NCBI RefSeq assembly: GCF_001654925.1
Contig: NZ_LXER01000028.1
Coordinates: forward strand, 44,309-108,308
Source: Buttiauxella brennerae ATCC 51605
GTDB lineage: Bacteria > Pseudomonadota > Gammaproteobacteria > Enterobacterales > Enterobacteriaceae
DNA length: 64,000 nt
Direction: 5' to 3'
Both the position numbers and the translations under genes were made by a program. The notes below the pieces were generated by a model. It saw only the letters and a program-made list of their open reading frames with translations, did not search any database and was not told where the DNA came from. How positions within the stretch are numbered: the stretch's first letter is position 1; the number at the start of each line of letters is the position of its first letter. Positions 49,388 to 60,821 of the stretch are shown one piece after another.

Positions 49388-49798
49388 ATGAGTAAAGTCA
49401 GTAAATATTTTATACTTTTCTTTGCATTCATATTCACATTGTTATGTTCAATGGCATTTTCTTTTATATTTTTAACTAGCTACACTTTAGATGGAGTAGA
49501 GTATTCTAGGAATAATTTATTCGATTATTATTTCCTCACGCCGTCGATAATCAAAACTACACCTTACATATCTGATAAAGCAATATATTATTCACAAGGC
49601 GATGATAACTATGGATTTACTCGAGATAAAGTCACATGGGAAGATGTTATTGATACTGTTGCAGCGCGCAATAAACTAGAGATTTACTTAACAAATCAGG
49701 GTGTACAATTAAATAGTGATAATAATAAAGAAGAGAAATTTCTCATTGTTTCTTTCGAACATACAATTAGCCTCGAGATAATTAATTATACAAGATAG
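49388..49798 (+). CDS. Small membrane-anchored protein; candidate immunity protein
   Basis: A 136-residue protein with one hydrophobic N-terminal helix (about residues 5-32, YFILFFAFIFTLLCSMAFSFIFL) followed by a polar domain that would face the periplasm (DGVEYSRNNLFDYYFLTP ... KAIYYSQGDDNYGF). The bases are very AT-rich. No strong ribosome binding site is visible; ATG 49388 is chosen, ATG 49370 is possible. Last gene of the Hcp module, the position where effector-immunity genes usually sit. Function is unproven. Confidence 0.5.
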   Translation: MSKVSKYFILFFAFIFTLLCSMAFSFIFLTSYTLDGVEYSRNNLFDYYFLTPSIIKTTPYISDKAIYYSQGDDNYGFTRDKVTWEDVIDTVAARNKLEIYLTNQGVQLNSDNNKEEKFLIVSFEHTISLEIINYTR

Positions 49799-49820
49799 AG
49801 TTATCTTCGTCCACAAAGCA

Positions 49821-49836
49821 CTGTATATAAAAGCAG
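49821..49836. promoter_or_regulatory. LexA (SOS) box of polB
   Basis: CTGTATATAAAAGCAG matches the LexA pattern CTG-N10-CAG with an A/T-rich centre. It lies 57-72 bases before the polB start. SOS control of polB (dinA) is established in E. coli. Confidence 0.9.
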
Positions 49837-49848
49837 TAAACTTGCATG

Positions 49849-49872
49849 AAGTGGTCTATAATCAGACCACTT
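49849..49872 (+). terminator. Hairpin carrying a TATAAT box before polB
   Basis: AAGTGGTCT / AGACCACTT (49849-49857, 49864-49872) followed by Ts looks like an intrinsic terminator for the upstream Hcp module. TATAAT at 49857-49862 lies in its loop and is a perfect -10 box for polB, with the LexA site just upstream. The two uses are compatible because polB transcripts would begin after most of the hairpin. Confidence 0.65.
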
Positions 49873-49892
49873 TTCCTTTATGAGAATGCAGC

Positions 49893-52253
49893 GTGTCACA
49901 AGCCCGCCAAGGTTTTTTGCTAACGCGTCACTGGCGAGATACCCCGCTCGGTACTGAAGTTGAGTTTTGGCTGGCTACGGACGATGGCCCGGTTAAGGTG
50001 CGTCTGCCGCGCCAGGAGTCGGTCGCGTTTATCCCCCAGTCGCAACAATCCGAAGTTGCTCGCTTGCTCGCGAAAGAAAGCCAGTATCGGCTCACACCGC
50101 TGCCCCTCAAAGATTTCCACCGCCAACCTGTTTGCGGCCTTTATTGCCGACAGCATCGCCAGCTTATGCGTATCGAAAAAGTGCTGCGTGATGGCGGAAT
50201 AACAGTTTACGAAGCCGATATTCGCCCGCCAGAACGTTTTTTGATGGAGCGTTTTATTACCGCTCCCGTCTGGTTTAGCGGCGAGCAGCAAAATAATCGG
50301 GTGGTTGAAACGAAGCTGAAACCCGCACCGGAGTACCGCCCGTCGCTGAAATGGGTGTCGCTGGATATCGAAACAAATCGCCACGGTGAGCTCTATTGCA
50401 TCGGCCTGGAAGGTTGCGGGCAGCGTGTCGTCTACATGCTTGGACCGGAAAACGGTGACGCCAGCGGGCTGGATTTCACGCTGGAATACGTCGCCAGCCG
50501 GCCACTGCTTATCGAAAAACTCAATAGCTGGTTTGCCGAGCACGATCCCGATGTGTTGATCGGCTGGAATGTGGTGCAGTTCGACTTGCGTGTGCTGCAA
50601 AAAATGGCCGATCGTTATCAGGTTCCGCTGCGCCTTGGGCGCGAGAACAATTTGCTCGAATGGCGTGAGCACGGTTTTAAACAAGGTGTGTTTTTCGCGC
50701 AGGCCGCTGGGCGCGTAATTATCGACGGTATCGAAGCCCTGCGTTCCGCATTCTGGAATTTCTCCTCGTTTTCCCTAGAGACAGTGTCCCGGGAACTGCT
50801 TGGTGAAGGCAAAGCGATTGATAACCCGTGGCAACGGATGGACGAAATTGACCGGCGTTTTGCGGAAGATAAACCGGCACTGGCGAAATACAACCTTAAA
50901 GACTGTGAGCTGGTGACACGTATTTTCCATAAAACCGAGCTGATGCCCTTTTTACTGGAACGGGCAACGGTAAACGGTTTGCCGTTGGACAGGCATGGTG
51001 GTTCGGTTGCCGCATTTGGTCACCTTTATATTCCGCGTATGCACCGCGCCGGTTATGTTGCCCCAAATCTTGGCAGCGTCCCCCCGCAGGCGAGCCCCGG
51101 CGGTTATGTTATGGACTCACGCCCGGGCCTTTATGACTCGGTGTTAGCGCTCGATTACAAAAGCCTTTATCCGTCGATTATCCGCACTTTTCTTATCGAC
51201 CCAGTAGGCCTGGTTGAAGGGATGGCTCACCCGGAACCTGAGCATTCCGTTGAGGGTTTTCTCGGTGCGCATTTTTCCCGAACCACACATTGCCTGCCGG
51301 AAATCGTCGGGCAAATCTGGTCAGGGCGCGATGAAGCCAAACGCCATGGCAACAAGCCTTTGTCCCAGGCGCTAAAGATCATTATGAATGCGTTTTACGG
51401 GGTGTTGGGCACCAGTGCCTGCCGTTTCTTCGATCCTCGCCTTGCCTCGTCGATCACCATGCGAGGGCACCAGATCATGCTGCAAACCCGAGAGCTGATT
51501 GAATCTCAGGGCTATGACGTGATTTACGGAGACACGGATTCTACGTTTGTCTGGCTGAAAAAAGCCCACTCAGAAGAAGATGCGGCGCGTATCGGCCAGC
51601 AATTAGTGAATCACGTTAATGCGTGGTGGAAAGCCCATCTGCAACAGACTCAGCAACTGGACAGCCAGCTTGAGCTGGAATACGAGTCCCACTTTTGCCG
51701 CTTCCTGATGCCAACCATTCGCGGCACCGTTGAAGGTTCCAAAAAACGCTACGCCGGAATGATTCAGGAAAATGATAAGCAGCGGATGGTGTTTAAAGGG
51801 CTGGAAACCGTGCGTACTGACTGGACGCCACTAGCGCAAGAGTTCCAGAAAACGCTTTATTTACGGGTTTTTCGCAACGAGCCGTATCAGGATTATATTC
51901 GCGAAACTATCGCCAGTTTGATGGCTGGTGAACTGGATGATCAGCTGATTTACCGTAAACGCCTGCGTCGGCCATTAAGCGAATATCAAAAAAATGTGCC
52001 GCCGCATGTCCGTGCCGCACGCCTTGCGGATGAGCATAATCAACGGCTTGGGCGGGCTGCACAATATCAGAACCGCGGGACAATCAAGTATGTGATTACC
52101 ACTAACGGTCCTGAGCCTGTGGATTATCAGGAATCGCCGCTGGACTACGATCACTACCTGACCCGCCAGCTCCAACCCGTGGCTGAAGGAATTTTACCCT
52201 TCCTTGAGGATGACTTTGCTACACTGATGACAGGACAGTTAGGGTTATTTTGA
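49893..52253 (+). CDS. polB: DNA polymerase II
   Basis: Pol II is an SOS-induced family B polymerase that helps restart and bypass at lesions. The 786-residue protein starts with GTG and is close in length to E. coli PolB (783). The proofreading exonuclease acids lie in [13 protein letters not shown] (about 151-163) and [13 protein letters not shown]; polymerase motifs are [24 protein letters not shown] and [12 protein letters not shown]; the C-terminus ends LMTGQLGLF as in E. coli. LexA box upstream. Confidence 0.97.
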   Translation: MSQARQGFLLTRHWRDTPLGTEVEFWLATDDGPVKVRLPRQESVAFIPQSQQSEVARLLAKESQYRLTPLPLKDFHRQPVCGLYCRQHRQLMRIEKVLRDGGITVYEADIRPPERFLMERFITAPVWFSGEQQNNRVVETKLKPAPEYRPSLKWVSLDIETNRHGELYCIGLEGCGQRVVYMLGPENGDASGLDFTLEYVASRPLLIEKLNSWFAEHDPDVLIGWNVVQFDLRVLQKMADRYQVPLRLGRENNLLEWREHGFKQGVFFAQAAGRVIIDGIEALRSAFWNFSSFSLETVSRELLGEGKAIDNPWQRMDEIDRRFAEDKPALAKYNLKDCELVTRIFHKTELMPFLLERATVNGLPLDRHGGSVAAFGHLYIPRMHRAGYVAPNLGSVPPQASPGGYVMDSRPGLYDSVLALDYKSLYPSIIRTFLIDPVGLVEGMAHPEPEHSVEGFLGAHFSRTTHCLPEIVGQIWSGRDEAKRHGNKPLSQALKIIMNAFYGVLGTSACRFFDPRLASSITMRGHQIMLQTRELIESQGYDVIYGDTDSTFVWLKKAHSEEDAARIGQQLVNHVNAWWKAHLQQTQQLDSQLELEYESHFCRFLMPTIRGTVEGSKKRYAGMIQENDKQRMVFKGLETVRTDWTPLAQEFQKTLYLRVFRNEPYQDYIRETIASLMAGELDDQLIYRKRLRRPLSEYQKNVPPHVRAARLADEHNQRLGRAAQYQNRGTIKYVITTNGPEPVDYQESPLDYDHYLTRQLQPVAEGILPFLEDDFATLMTGQLGLF

Positions 52254-52396
52254 CGGTGACGAACGCGTTTCCTTCCAGTACCATAGCGCCCTCCTGAATC
52301 ATCCTTAAATCTACTTTTGAACTACCGCCCCCTTTGCGCGCGGTCGTTTTACTATTGCCTGCAAATCTTAGTCACTGATAATAGAGCCGAAATCTT

Positions 52397-55303
52397 ATGC
52401 CTTTTACACTTGGTCAACGTTGGATCAGCGATACCGAAAGCGAACTGGGACTGGGAACCGTGGTCGCTTTAGACACACGCATGGTAACCCTGCTCTACCC
52501 TGCCACCGGTGAAAATCGACTGTACGCCAGAAATGACTCACCTATCACGCGCGTGATGTTTAACCCGGGTGATACCGTCACCAGCCATGAAGGCTGGCAA
52601 CTCAAAGTTGATGAAGTTATAGAAGAAAACGGCTTACTGGCCTACATCGGTACTCGTCTGGATACCGAAGAAGCCGGTACGACTCTGCGCGAAGTTTTCC
52701 TCGACAGCAAACTGGTGTTCAGCAAGCCGCAAGACAGACTGTTTGCCGGGCAAATTGACCGTATGGATCGCTTCGCCCTGCGTTACCGTTCCCGTGTTTA
52801 CCAAAGCGAGCAGTATCGCCAACCGTGGAGCGGCCTGCGCGGCATGCGCACTAGCCTTATCCCGCACCAGTTGAACATCGCTCACGACGTGGGTCGTCGC
52901 CATGCACCACGCGTGTTGCTGGCGGACGAAGTCGGTTTAGGTAAAACCATTGAAGCCGGCATGATTTTGCATCAACAGCTGCTGGCTGGCAGCGCTGAAC
53001 GCGTCCTGATCGTAGTGCCGGAAACCCTGCAACACCAGTGGTTGGTCGAGATGCTTCGCCGCTTTAACCTGCGTTTTTCTCTCTTTGATGATGAGCGTTA
53101 CGCCGAAGCCCAGCACGACAGCGATAACCCATTCGAAACAGAACAACTGGTTATCTGTTCGCTTGATTTCGTGCGCCGCAGCAAGCAACGCCTTGAGCAT
53201 CTTTGTGAAGCCGAATGGGATTTGTTGGTGGTCGATGAAGCCCACCATTTGGTGTGGAGCGAAAATGCCCCGAGTCGTGAATACCAGGCCATCGAACAGC
53301 TGGCAGAACACATTCCGGGTATCTTGCTGTTAACCGCAACGCCTGAGCAGTTGGGAATGGAAAGCCACTTCGCACGTTTGCGTTTGCTGGACCCGAGCCG
53401 TTTCCACGATTTCGAGCAGTTTGTTGAAGAGCAGCAACACTACCGCCCTGTGGCCGATGCCGTTGCATTGCTGTTAGCAGGCAATCACCTGACCAACGAT
53501 CAACTCAATATGCTGAGTGAATTGATTGGCGAGCAGGATATCGAGCCTCTGCTGCAAACCGCAAACAGCGACCGTGAAGGTAGCGCTGCGGCACGCCAGG
53601 AGCTGATCTCCATGCTGATGGACCGCCATGGCACCAGCCGTGTGCTGTTCCGTAACACCCGTAATGGCGTGAAAGGTTTCCCGAAACGCGAACTGCATAC
53701 CATTCGTTTGCCACTGCCGCTGCAGTATCAAACCGCGATTAAAGTGTCCGGCATCATGGCCGCACGTAAATCCGTGGAAGAACGTGCACGCGATATGCTC
53801 TACCCGGAGCAGATTTATCAGGAATTTGAAGGTGATAGCGGCACGTGGTGGAACTTCGACCCGCGTGTAGAATGGCTGATGGGTTACCTGACCAGCCACC
53901 GCTCTCAGAAGGTGCTGGTGATTTGTGCCAAAGCGGCGACAGCATTGCAACTCGAGCAAGTTCTGCGTGAGCGTGAAGGCATTCGTGCTGCCGTGTTCCA
54001 TGAAGGTATGTCCATCATCGAACGTGACCGTGCAGCCGCATGGTTTGCCGAAGAAGATACCGGTGCTCAGGTGCTGCTGTGTTCCGAGATTGGTTCCGAA
54101 GGCCGCAATTTCCAGTTCGCAAGCCAGTTGGTCATGTTCGATTTGCCGTTTAACCCGGACCTGCTGGAACAACGTATTGGCCGTCTGGACCGTATCGGCC
54201 AGGCGCACGATATTCAGGTCCACGTTCCGTACCTTGAGAAAACCGCGCAATCAGTTCTGGTTAAGTGGTTCCATGAAGGCCTGGATGCCTTCGAGCACAC
54301 TTGCCCAACCGGCCGCACAATTTACGACAGTGTCTATCCACAACTGATTGAGTATCTGGCAGCACCTGAGAATACCGACGGTTTTGATGCGCTGATCAAG
54401 CAGTGCCGCGAGCAGCATGATGCGCTGAAGATTCAGCTCGAGCAGGGTCGTGACCGCCTGCTGGAAATTCACTCCAATGGCGGTGAGAAATCACAAGCGT
54501 TGGCGCAGTCCATTTCCGAGCAGGACAACGACACCAATCTGGTGAGTTTTGCCCTGAACTTGTTCGATATCGTCGGCATCAACCAGGACGATCGTGGCGA
54601 TAACATGGTGGTGCTGACACCTGGCGATCATATGCTGGTGCCTGATTTCCCAGGGCTTCCGGAAGATGGTTGTACTATCACCTTTGAACGTGAAGTGGCC
54701 CTGTCGCGTGAAGATGCGCAGTTTGTTACCTGGGAACACCCGATCATCCGTAATGGCCTGGATCTGATTCTGTCTGGCGATACCGGCAGCTGTGCGCTCT
54801 CTTTGTTGAAAAACAAAGCGCTGCCTGTGGGGACATTATTGCTGGAGCTGATTTATGTTGTTGAGGCAAAAGCGCCGAAGCAATTGCAGCTCAACCGCTT
54901 CCTGCCGCCAACGCCTGTACGCATGCTGGTGGACAAAAACGGCACCAACCTTGCCGCTCAGGTGGAATTCGAAAGCTTTAACCGCCAGCTCAGCACAGTG
55001 AATCGCCATACCGGCAGTAAACTGGTGAATGCGGTGCAGCAAGATGTCCACGCAATTTTGCAACTGGCAGAAGAGAAAGTGGAAGCTGCAGCGCAAGTGT
55101 TGATCAAAGCTGCTCGTGAAGAAGCTGATGAGAAACTGAGCTCTGAGCTTTCCCGTCTGGAAGCGCTGAAAGCGGTGAACCCGAACATCCGTGATGATGA
55201 ACTCGAAGCAATCGAAAGCAACCGTCAGCAAGTGTTGGAAAGCCTCGCGCAAGCCAACTGGCGTCTGGATGCTTTGCGTCTGATCGTGGTGACACACCAA
55301 TAA
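52397..55303 (+). CDS. rapA: RNA polymerase-associated ATPase RapA (HepA)
   Basis: RapA is a SWI2/SNF2-family ATPase that binds RNA polymerase and helps recycle it after transcription. The 968-residue protein equals the E. coli length. An N-terminal Tudor-like region ([21 protein letters not shown]) is followed by the ATPase core with Walker [13 protein letters not shown] (about 176-187) and the DEAH box [10 protein letters not shown], then motif [13 protein letters not shown] and [11 protein letters not shown]. Its stop overlaps the rluA start by one base (TAATG). Confidence 0.97.
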   Translation: MPFTLGQRWISDTESELGLGTVVALDTRMVTLLYPATGENRLYARNDSPITRVMFNPGDTVTSHEGWQLKVDEVIEENGLLAYIGTRLDTEEAGTTLREVFLDSKLVFSKPQDRLFAGQIDRMDRFALRYRSRVYQSEQYRQPWSGLRGMRTSLIPHQLNIAHDVGRRHAPRVLLADEVGLGKTIEAGMILHQQLLAGSAERVLIVVPETLQHQWLVEMLRRFNLRFSLFDDERYAEAQHDSDNPFETEQLVICSLDFVRRSKQRLEHLCEAEWDLLVVDEAHHLVWSENAPSREYQAIEQLAEHIPGILLLTATPEQLGMESHFARLRLLDPSRFHDFEQFVEEQQHYRPVADAVALLLAGNHLTNDQLNMLSELIGEQDIEPLLQTANSDREGSAAARQELISMLMDRHGTSRVLFRNTRNGVKGFPKRELHTIRLPLPLQYQTAIKVSGIMAARKSVEERARDMLYPEQIYQEFEGDSGTWWNFDPRVEWLMGYLTSHRSQKVLVICAKAATALQLEQVLREREGIRAAVFHEGMSIIERDRAAAWFAEEDTGAQVLLCSEIGSEGRNFQFASQLVMFDLPFNPDLLEQRIGRLDRIGQAHDIQVHVPYLEKTAQSVLVKWFHEGLDAFEHTCPTGRTIYDSVYPQLIEYLAAPENTDGFDALIKQCREQHDALKIQLEQGRDRLLEIHSNGGEKSQALAQSISEQDNDTNLVSFALNLFDIVGINQDDRGDNMVVLTPGDHMLVPDFPGLPEDGCTITFEREVALSREDAQFVTWEHPIIRNGLDLILSGDTGSCALSLLKNKALPVGTLLLELIYVVEAKAPKQLQLNRFLPPTPVRMLVDKNGTNLAAQVEFESFNRQLSTVNRHTGSKLVNAVQQDVHAILQLAEEKVEAAAQVLIKAAREEADEKLSSELSRLEALKAVNPNIRDDELEAIESNRQQVLESLAQANWRLDALRLIVVTHQ

Positions 55304-55962
55304 TGATTATGGAACCCTATAACCCGCCAACCGAACCCTGGTTAGTCATCCTTTATCAGGATGAACATATTATGGTGGTCAACAAACCTTCGGGCTTGTT
55401 GTCTGTACCTGGACGTCTTGATGAGCACAAAGACAGCGTGATGACCCGCATTCAGCGCGACTTCCCGCAGGCAGAATCAGTGCATCGCCTGGATATGGCC
55501 ACCAGCGGCGTCATTGCCGTGGCGCTGACGAAAGCAGCTGAACGTGAGCTGAAGCGTCAGTTCCGTGAACGTGAGCCAAAGAAGCAGTATGTGGCGCGGG
55601 TTTGGGGCCATCCTCAGCCGGAAGAAGGCCTGGTGGATTTACCGCTGATTTGTGACTGGCCGAACCGGCCAAAGCAGAAAGTGTGTTATGAAACCGGCAA
55701 AGCGGCACAGACGGAATATCAGGTTCTGGATTATGCAGCGGATAACACGGCTCGAGTGCTGTTAAAACCGATTACCGGACGCTCACATCAGTTACGCGTG
55801 CATATGCTGGCAATGGGTCACCCCATTCTTGGCGATCGCTTTTACGCGACACCAGAAGCCCTGGCAATGGCTCCACGTTTACAGCTTCATGCTGAAATGC
55901 TGACCATTACCCATCCCGAGTATGGAACACCCATGACGTTCCGCGCCCCGGCAGACTTCTAA
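55303..55962 (+). CDS. rluA: Dual-specificity pseudouridine synthase RluA
   Basis: RluA makes pseudouridine at 746 in 23S rRNA and at 32 in several tRNAs. The 219-residue protein equals E. coli RluA. The catalytic aspartate is D64 in SVHRLDMATSG; KKQYVARVWGHP and LKPITGRSHQLRVHMLAMGHPILGD are family motifs. It is translationally coupled to rapA through a one-base overlap and followed by a bidirectional terminator. Confidence 0.97.
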   Translation: MIMEPYNPPTEPWLVILYQDEHIMVVNKPSGLLSVPGRLDEHKDSVMTRIQRDFPQAESVHRLDMATSGVIAVALTKAAERELKRQFREREPKKQYVARVWGHPQPEEGLVDLPLICDWPNRPKQKVCYETGKAAQTEYQVLDYAADNTARVLLKPITGRSHQLRVHMLAMGHPILGDRFYATPEALAMAPRLQLHAEMLTITHPEYGTPMTFRAPADF

Positions 55963-55965
55963 AAA

Positions 55966-55990
55966 AAAGCCTCTCAAATTGAGAGGCTTT
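55966..55990. terminator. Bidirectional terminator between rluA and djlA
   Basis: AAAGCCTCTC / GAGAGGCTTT with a five-base loop; A-run on the left and T-run on the right. It serves both convergent genes. Confidence 0.93.
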
Positions 55991-55994
55991 TCTA

Positions 55995-56804
55995 TTACTT
56001 AAATCCTTTCGCCGTCTTAATCAGATCGTACGCTTTCTGTATTTCCTGCGCTTTCTGCTTGGCCATATCCATCATTTCTGGTGGTAAACCTTTAGCAACC
56101 AGCTTATCAGGGTGATGCTCACTCATTAATTTGCGGTATGCACGCTTAATGGCCGTTGCATCATCAGTGCTTTTAACACCGAGTACATTGCACGCATCTT
56201 CGAGAGTCGGACCGCGTTGTTGCTGGAAACCTCCGCCCTGCGACTGGCTGTATCCACCACCGAATTGCTGACCGCCTTCCATCATGCGTAAGAACTGATC
56301 GAACTGTATGCGCGAAATGCCGAGCTCTTCCGCAATAACGTACAAAACTTCACGCTCGTTAGGATGCAAAGAGCCATCCGCAAACGCCGCCTGGATTTGA
56401 ATTTCAAGAAACATCCGAATCAGGTCAAAACGGCCAAAGCACACACTACGTAACTGACGCATTTTTTCACGTAGCGGATAACCGTTCTCTTTACCTACAC
56501 GAAATGCGTGTTGTGCGGCACTGCGCGCATCTCCATGTAATTGCATACGGTCCATTAAGAGCGATGCAATCTGGATATCCGCTTCTGTGACGCGCCCTTT
56601 TGACTTAGTCAGATGGCCCATCACTTCAAAAGTGGTGCTGAAAAACAGTGACTGCCGCTGTTGTTGGTTAGAAAACCATGACCGACGACGGCTGCGTACC
56701 TTGTCGATGGCATGGCCAATCAATAGCCCCAACACCACACCCCAGAAGCCACCACCCATAATAAGTGCTATTGCGACACCGAGTACTTTTCCCCAATACT
56801 GCAT
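55995..56804 (-). CDS. djlA: Membrane-anchored DnaJ-like co-chaperone DjlA
   Basis: DjlA is an inner membrane J-protein that stimulates DnaK and affects capsule signalling in E. coli. The 269-residue product has a single N-terminal membrane helix (about 6-30, glycine-rich [19 protein letters not shown]), a TerB-like cytoplasmic domain (about 50-185), a glycine/glutamine-rich linker ([18 protein letters not shown]) and a C-terminal J-domain with the HPD motif in [13 protein letters not shown]. Divergent from lptD. Confidence 0.96.
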   Translation of the reverse strand: MQYWGKVLGVAIALIMGGGFWGVVLGLLIGHAIDKVRSRRRSWFSNQQQRQSLFFSTTFEVMGHLTKSKGRVTEADIQIASLLMDRMQLHGDARSAAQHAFRVGKENGYPLREKMRQLRSVCFGRFDLIRMFLEIQIQAAFADGSLHPNEREVLYVIAEELGISRIQFDQFLRMMEGGQQFGGGYSQSQGGGFQQQRGPTLEDACNVLGVKSTDDATAIKRAYRKLMSEHHPDKLVAKGLPPEMMDMAKQKAQEIQKAYDLIKTAKGFK

Positions 56805-56953
56805 ATACTCCCCAAATCGTCATGCCGTCAGCTAGAATTTGCTTTATCATACCCGTCATTGATAGCGGTGCCTAACGGCAGACTACTGAGCGGGCAGGAT
56901 TAACACTAGCGCTGTAGTGATGAGTAAGTTAGTCTCTGACCGTTTGCCGACGC

Positions 56954-57079
56954 TATACCCTATAGCATTCAATATGAAGCAAGGCGGCAAGTAAGAGAAT
57001 ATCCAGTCCCTCAGTTGGCTAAAAGACTGGCATAACCAAGCGCCGCCAACGCCTCTGCATCTTAATGATGATGGGTATA
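56954..57079. repeat. ERIC-like element with unusual core, directly upstream of lptD
   Basis: It is exactly 126 bases, starts TATACCC and ends GGGTATA. The arms CATTCAATATGAAGCAAGGCGG and CGCCAACGCCTCTGCATCTTAA resemble ERIC arms, but the core (ATCCAGTCCC...AGACTGGCATAA) differs from the usual GGAGCTTAC-type centre while keeping a CCAGTC / GACTGG stem. It ends 32 bases before the lptD ATG. Confidence 0.75.
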
Positions 57080-57111
57080 AGCCATTGATGACGGAACAAC
57101 GAATAACACGT

Positions 57112-59475
57112 ATGAAAAAACGTATTCCCACCTTGCTGGCCACTTTGATTGGCGCAGCACTATATAGTCAACAAGGTATGGCGGCCGATCTCGCGTCGCA
57201 GTGTATGCTTGGCATCCCAAGTTACAACCGCCCATTGGTTGAAGGGGATACCAACAACCTGCCTGTCACTATAAATGCCGATCACGCAAAAGGAAATTAT
57301 CCTGACGATGCGGTGTTTAGTGGCAATGTGGATATACAGCAAGGCAACAGCCGCCTGCAATCTGACGAAGTGCTGCTGCACCAGAAACAGGTAGAAGGCC
57401 AGCCCGACCCGGTTCGCACCGTCGATGCGGTCGGTAACGTCCACTACGACGATAATCAGGTGATTCTTAAAGGGCCAAAAGCCTGGTCAAACCTGAATAC
57501 CAAAGATACCAACGTCTGGGAAGGCGACTACCAAATGGTAGACCGCCAGGGTCGTGGTACTGCCGACCTGATGAAACAGCGTGCGAACAATCGCTACACC
57601 ATTCTGGAAAATGGCACATTTACTTCCTGTTTACCGGGTTCGAATACCTGGAGCGTTGTGGGAAGTGAAGTTATTCAGGACCGGGAAGAAGAAGTCGCGG
57701 AAATCTGGAATGCCCGTTTTAAACTGGGCCCGGTTCCGGTCTTCTATAGCCCTTATTTGCAGTTACCGATTGGCGATAAACGCCGCTCGGGCTTCCTGAT
57801 CCCGAATGCGAAATACAGTACCAACAACGGCCTGGAATTCTCTCTGCCGTATTACTGGAACATCGCACCGAACTTTGATGCCACGATCACTCCCCACTAT
57901 ATGGAGCAGCGTGGCACGCAATGGCAGAACGAATTCCGTTACCTGACCAAAGCGGGTACAGGTGTGATGGAGTTCGATTACCTGCTGTCTGATGACGAAT
58001 ATAAAGACGATACTGCCAAAAATCCTGAAGGGGATGAACGCCGCTGGTTGTTCTACTGGAATCATAGCGGTGTAATGGATCAGGTGTGGCGTTTCAATAT
58101 CGACTACACCAAAGTCAGCGATCCTAACTACTTCAACGATTTTACGTCGCAATACGGTTCCAGTACTGACGGCTATGCCACACAGAAATTTAGCGTCGGT
58201 TATGCCGTCGAGAATTTCGACGCCACACTTTCGACGAAACAGTTCCAGATTTTCGATTCCCAACGTAATAGTGGTGCAAATTCATACAGCGCTCAACCGC
58301 AACTGGACGTTAACTTCTATCAGAATGATGTTGGGCCGTTTGATACGCGCATTTACGGTCAGGCAGTTAAATTCACTAACTTTAACAACAATATGCCGGA
58401 AGCAACGCGTCTGCACCTTGAGCCGGTTATTAGTCTGCCATTGTCCAATGGCTGGGCGAGTCTGAATACCGAAGCCAAATTGATGGCGACGCATTATCAG
58501 CAGGACAACCTCGAGAAATACGAAAAAAACGTCAATCCTGACAGTAAGCTAGAATCGACAGTGAACCGCACCCTGCCCCAGTTCAAAATGGATGGGAAGC
58601 TGATTTTCGACCGCGATATGGATTCAGTCGCAGATTGGAAACAGACGCTAGAACCGCGCGTACAATATCTGTATGTCCCGTATCGTGACCAAAGCAATAT
58701 CAATAACTACGACTCCGCGCTGTTGCAGAGTGACTACAACGGCTTGTTCCGCGATCGTACTTATGGCGGTCTTGACCGTATTGCTTCAGCAAATCAGGTT
58801 ACAACCGGTGTCACCACTCGCGTTTATGATGATGCTGCCGTTGAACGTTTTAATGTTTCTGTTGGTCAAATCTACTACTTCACCAAGTCTCGTACTGGTG
58901 ATGAAACGCTTAACAGTGAAAAAGGCGATGAAACAGGTTCTGTTGTATGGGCTGGTGATACCTATTGGCGTATGACCGACCGTTGGGGTTTACGTGGCGG
59001 GTTGCAGTACGATACGCGTCTCGATAACGTAGCGACGGGTAATGGCGTGATTGAATATCGCAAAGACAATGATCGTCTGGTGCAATTCAACTACCGTTAT
59101 GCAAGCCCTGAATACATTGGTGCGACTATTTCTAACATCAACATCAATGCGGACCAGTACAAAGATGGCATCTCACAAGTTGGGATGACAGCAAGCTGGC
59201 CAATTGTTGATCGTTGGTCTGTCGTTGGTGCCTATTACTACGACACCAAAGCGCAACAAGCCGCAGATTCCATGCTGGCCGTGCAGTACAACTCCTGCTG
59301 TTATGCGATTCGTGTTGGTTACGAGCGCAAAATTAACGGCTGGGAAAATGACCAAAGCAAATACGATAACGTAATTGGCTTTAACATCGAGTTACGTGGC
59401 CTGAGTTCCAACTACGGCCTGGGCACACAGCAGATGTTGCGTTCAAACATTCTGCCGTATCAGAGCTCGATGTAA
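57112..59475 (+). CDS. lptD: LPS assembly outer membrane protein LptD
   Basis: LptD, with LptE, inserts lipopolysaccharide into the outer membrane outer leaflet. From ATG 57112 it is 787 residues (E. coli 784), with a signal peptide of about 24 residues (cleavage near MAA-DLA), a periplasmic OstA beta-jellyroll (to about residue 200) and a large barrel. Four conserved cysteines are visible: QCMLG near the mature start, FTSCLPGS, and the adjacent pair in [10 protein letters not shown], which form the required disulfides. It heads the lptD-surA-pdxA-rsmA-apaG-apaH run. Confidence 0.96.
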   Translation: MKKRIPTLLATLIGAALYSQQGMAADLASQCMLGIPSYNRPLVEGDTNNLPVTINADHAKGNYPDDAVFSGNVDIQQGNSRLQSDEVLLHQKQVEGQPDPVRTVDAVGNVHYDDNQVILKGPKAWSNLNTKDTNVWEGDYQMVDRQGRGTADLMKQRANNRYTILENGTFTSCLPGSNTWSVVGSEVIQDREEEVAEIWNARFKLGPVPVFYSPYLQLPIGDKRRSGFLIPNAKYSTNNGLEFSLPYYWNIAPNFDATITPHYMEQRGTQWQNEFRYLTKAGTGVMEFDYLLSDDEYKDDTAKNPEGDERRWLFYWNHSGVMDQVWRFNIDYTKVSDPNYFNDFTSQYGSSTDGYATQKFSVGYAVENFDATLSTKQFQIFDSQRNSGANSYSAQPQLDVNFYQNDVGPFDTRIYGQAVKFTNFNNNMPEATRLHLEPVISLPLSNGWASLNTEAKLMATHYQQDNLEKYEKNVNPDSKLESTVNRTLPQFKMDGKLIFDRDMDSVADWKQTLEPRVQYLYVPYRDQSNINNYDSALLQSDYNGLFRDRTYGGLDRIASANQVTTGVTTRVYDDAAVERFNVSVGQIYYFTKSRTGDETLNSEKGDETGSVVWAGDTYWRMTDRWGLRGGLQYDTRLDNVATGNGVIEYRKDNDRLVQFNYRYASPEYIGATISNININADQYKDGISQVGMTASWPIVDRWSVVGAYYYDTKAQQAADSMLAVQYNSCCYAIRVGYERKINGWENDQSKYDNVIGFNIELRGLSSNYGLGTQQMLRSNILPYQSSM

Positions 59476-59528
59476 TTCACTTTGACTAGAATTAGCAGTC
59501 CGCTTTGCGGCTAAACAATGGAAAAAGT

Positions 59529-60821
59529 ATGAAGAATTGGAGAACGCTGCTTCTCGGTATCGCCCTGGTGGCGAATACCTCTTTCGCGGCCCCACAAGTG
59601 GTCGATAAAGTTGCAGCCGTAGTGAACAACGGTGTAGTACTGGAAAGTGATGTTGACGGCATGATGCAGTCAGTGAAGACAGGGGCCCAACAAGCAGGGC
59701 AACAACTTCCTGACGACAACACCCTGCGTCATCAAATTTTGGAACGTCTGATCATGGATCAAATCCTGTTGCAGATGGGCCAAAAAATGGGCGTTAAAGT
59801 GAGTGATGAGCAGATTGATAAAGCCATTGCCGATATCGCCGCTCAGAACAAAATGAGCATGGACCAGATGCGTAGTCGTCTGGCCTATGACGGCGTTAAT
59901 TACAATACTTACCGTGCTCAGATCCGCAAAGAAATGACCATTTCGGAAGTGCGTAATAACGAAGTTCGTCGTCGCGTGTCCATTCTGCCGCAGGAAGTTG
60001 ACGCCCTGGCGCAGCAGGTGGGTAGCCAAAATGACAGCAGCACCGAACTGAACATGAGCCACATCCTGATTCCACTGCCGGAAAACCCAACTTCTACTCA
60101 GGTAGACGATGCGGAGAAACAAGCGCGTGACATCGTTTCACAAGCGCAAAACGGTGGTGATTTCGGCAAACTGGCTATCACCTATTCTGCTGACCAACAA
60201 GCACTGAAAGGCGGTCAAATGGGTTGGGGTCGTATTCAGGAACTGCCATCTATTTTCGCTCAGGCTTTAAGCACCGCGAAAAAAGGTGATGTGATTGGCC
60301 CAATTCGTTCAGGTGTAGGTTTCCACATTCTGAAAGTTAACGACTTACGTGGCCAAAGCCAGAGCATTTCGGTGACGGAAGTTCATGCGCGCCATATTTT
60401 ACTGAAATCCTCTCCAATTATGAGTGACGATCAGGCTCGCGCTAAGCTGACACAGATTGCAGCAGACATTAAGAGTGGCAAAACCACTTTCGATAAAGCA
60501 GCAAAAGCATTCTCTGAAGATCCAGGTTCTGCCAACCAGGGCGGTGATTTGGGTTGGGCGGCGACCGATATCTACGATCCAGCATTCCGTGATGCCCTGT
60601 CAAAAATGCATAAAGGCGAGTTGAGTGCACCTGTTCACTCCTCATTTGGCTGGCACCTGATTGAGCTTCTCGATACCCGCAACGTTGATAAGACCGATGC
60701 GGCACAGAAAGATCGTGCCTATCGTATGCTGTTCAACCGTAAGTTCTCGGAAGAAGCACAGACCTGGATGCAGGAACAACGTGCATCCGCCTACGTGAAA
60801 ATTATAGGAAGCAATGGCTAA
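59529..60821 (+). CDS. surA: Periplasmic chaperone and PPIase SurA
   Basis: SurA escorts outer membrane proteins to the BAM complex. From ATG 59529 it is 430 residues (E. coli 428) with a 20-residue signal peptide (TSFA-APQ), an N-terminal chaperone domain, and two parvulin domains ([15 protein letters not shown] and [16 protein letters not shown] begin them). It overlaps pdxA by eight bases. Confidence 0.97.
   Translation: MKNWRTLLLGIALVANTSFAAPQVVDKVAAVVNNGVVLESDVDGMMQSVKTGAQQAGQQLPDDNTLRHQILERLIMDQILLQMGQKMGVKVSDEQIDKAIADIAAQNKMSMDQMRSRLAYDGVNYNTYRAQIRKEMTISEVRNNEVRRRVSILPQEVDALAQQVGSQNDSSTELNMSHILIPLPENPTSTQVDDAEKQARDIVSQAQNGGDFGKLAITYSADQQALKGGQMGWGRIQELPSIFAQALSTAKKGDVIGPIRSGVGFHILKVNDLRGQSQSISVTEVHARHILLKSSPIMSDDQARAKLTQIAADIKSGKTTFDKAAKAFSEDPGSANQGGDLGWAATDIYDPAFRDALSKMHKGELSAPVHSSFGWHLIELLDTRNVDKTDAAQKDRAYRMLFNRKFSEEAQTWMQEQRASAYVKIIGSNG

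Noticed and set aside
53474..54250. 258-codon open frame opposite rapA
   Set aside because: Antisense shadow in a conserved gene; composition typical of complement translation.
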